DNA of 64,000 bases. It comes from Negativicutes bacterium (lineage in GTDB: Bacteria > Bacillota > Negativicutes > Anaeromusales > Anaeromusaceae). Of the stretch, positions 62,649 to 64,000 are shown in pieces. The translations under genes were made by a program, and so were the position numbers. The stretch is taken from positions 62,001 to 126,000 of the forward strand of contig SAAJ01000003.1 in NCBI GenBank assembly GCA_009929485.1, given 5' to 3'. Within the stretch, counting starts at the first letter, position 1. Each line of letters opens with the position of its first letter. Under the pieces are notes generated by a model. The model was not told the origin of the DNA. It searched no databases and worked only from the letters and a program-made list of their open reading frames with translations.

Positions 62649-63395
62649 TCACAAACGTGTCAAAATTTCCGGTTCGCCATCAGTTACAGCAATGGTATGC
62701 TCAAAATGAGCCGACCATTTTTTGTCCCTAGTAATAACGGTCCAGTTGTCCCGCAGGGTTTTTACTTCATATGTCCCCATGTTAATCATGGGTTCAATCG
62801 CCAGAGTCATGCCAGGCTTCAGCCGCGGGCCGCGCCCGGGAGCGCCGTAGTTGGGAATTTGCGGATCTTCATGCATCTTGCGACCAATGCCATGTCCCAC
62901 ATAGTCGCGCACTACTCCATAACCAAATTCTTCCGCATGAATTTGAACAGCATGTGAGATATCATAGAGACGTTGATCAGCCACTGCTTGAGCAATACCT
63001 TTATAAAGCGATTCTTCCGTCACCTTCAGCAGCTGCGCTACTTCCGGAGCAACCTCCCCTACAGGGAAGGTCATGGCTGCATCGCCATAAAATCCATTAA
63101 TCAACGTACCGATGTCGACGCTGATGATATCGCCGTTCTTAAGTTTCCTCGGCCCTGGAATTCCATGTACTACTTCTTCGTTTACCGAAGCGCAGATACT
63201 GCCGGGAAAACCATTATACCCTTTGAATGCCGGGATTGCACCGCGTTCGCGAATGTATTCGTCGGCGATTCGATCCAGTTCTTGTGTCGTCACGTCCGGT
63301 TTCACCGCTTGCCGGATGAGTTCCAGCGTTTCCGCCACAATCCGCCCAGCTTCACGCATATAGGCGATTTCCTGTTGACTTTTCAGGACAATCAT
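62649..63395 (-). CDS. map: Methionine aminopeptidase type I
   Basis: Removes the initiator Met. 248 residues: substrate His in [10 protein letters not shown], metal ligands in [20 protein letters not shown] (two Asp), [18 protein letters not shown] (His), [12 protein letters not shown] (Glu) and [15 protein letters not shown] (Glu). No N-terminal SEC-C extension. Two nt after adk. Confidence 0.98.
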   Translation of the reverse strand: MIVLKSQQEIAYMREAGRIVAETLELIRQAVKPDVTTQELDRIADEYIRERGAIPAFKGYNGFPGSICASVNEEVVHGIPGPRKLKNGDIISVDIGTLINGFYGDAAMTFPVGEVAPEVAQLLKVTEESLYKGIAQAVADQRLYDISHAVQIHAEEFGYGVVRDYVGHGIGRKMHEDPQIPNYGAPGRGPRLKPGMTLAIEPMINMGTYEVKTLRDNWTVITRDKKWSAHFEHTIAVTDGEPEILTRL

Positions 63396-63397
63396 CG

Positions 63398-64000
<603 letters not shown>

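Overview
The window reads as chromosome of an anaerobic, motile, endospore-lineage Firmicute whose cell has outer-membrane-type features; a Negativicute of the Sporomusa/Anaeromusa kind is my best guess. Reasons: single-chain pyruvate:ferredoxin oxidoreductase, a 2[4Fe-4S] ferredoxin, LL-diaminopimelate aminotransferase, a GerMN lipoprotein, an NdoAI/NdoA (MazEF) pair, a glmS ribozyme and TPP riboswitch of Firmicute type, together with YSC84 and DUF4412-like periplasmic proteins. Base composition looks moderate and even; I see no prophage, insertion sequence with a transposase gene, CRISPR array, rRNA or tRNA. Both ends cut genes: thiC (3' end missing) and adk (5' end missing). Nearly all genes lie on the minus strand.

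Layout. 1-5.9 kb: thiC under a TPP riboswitch, GerMN lipoprotein plus N-acetylmuramoyl-L-alanine amidase, NdoA toxin/antitoxin, NAD(P)HX repair enzyme and acpS. 5.9-12.4 kb: motAB, CoA-disulfide reductase, ferritin, dapL (plus strand) and a HAD phosphatase, with two intergenic stretches full of dispersed repeats and hairpins. 12.5-17.7 kb: pyruvate:ferredoxin oxidoreductase and mutY. 17.9-33.2 kb: a mixed metabolic and signalling stretch (EAL-CBS-GGDEF protein, thiE, UPF0174 protein, a LarA-family racemase with an ACS-type transporter, clpB, ferredoxin, AbgA-like hydrolase, a second GGDEF/EAL protein, YSC84 and DUF4412 proteins, chromate transporter). 33.4-40.3 kb: cdaA-ybbR-FAD enzyme-glmM-glmS, the c-di-AMP and amino-sugar module. 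40.5-49.7 kb: ilvE and the complete argCJBDFGH run with a good ArgR box on its promoter. 49.8-54.7 kb: a compact AmmeMemoRadiSam pair, a monofunctional transglycosylase, an RpiR regulator and an unknown exported protein. 54.8-64 kb: rpsI-rplM, truA, an ECF transporter energizing module, and the end of the ribosomal spc/alpha region (rplQ, rpoA, rpsD, rpsK, rpsM, rpmJ, infA, map, adk).

Regulation is unusually readable. Many promoters with exactly 17-bp spacing can be seen, often overlapping the end of the upstream gene (ndoAI, argC, rplM). RNA elements are the TPP riboswitch, the glmS ribozyme and a probable L13 leader. The least explained content is a family of purine-rich intergenic repeats (near 9.2, 11.4, 11.65 and 21.3 kb), one copy of which adjoins a 107-nt segment that folds on paper as a closed multi-branch structure (9254-9360) and shares a 28-nt block with the copy at 21.45 kb. 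These are the best candidates for something undescribed.
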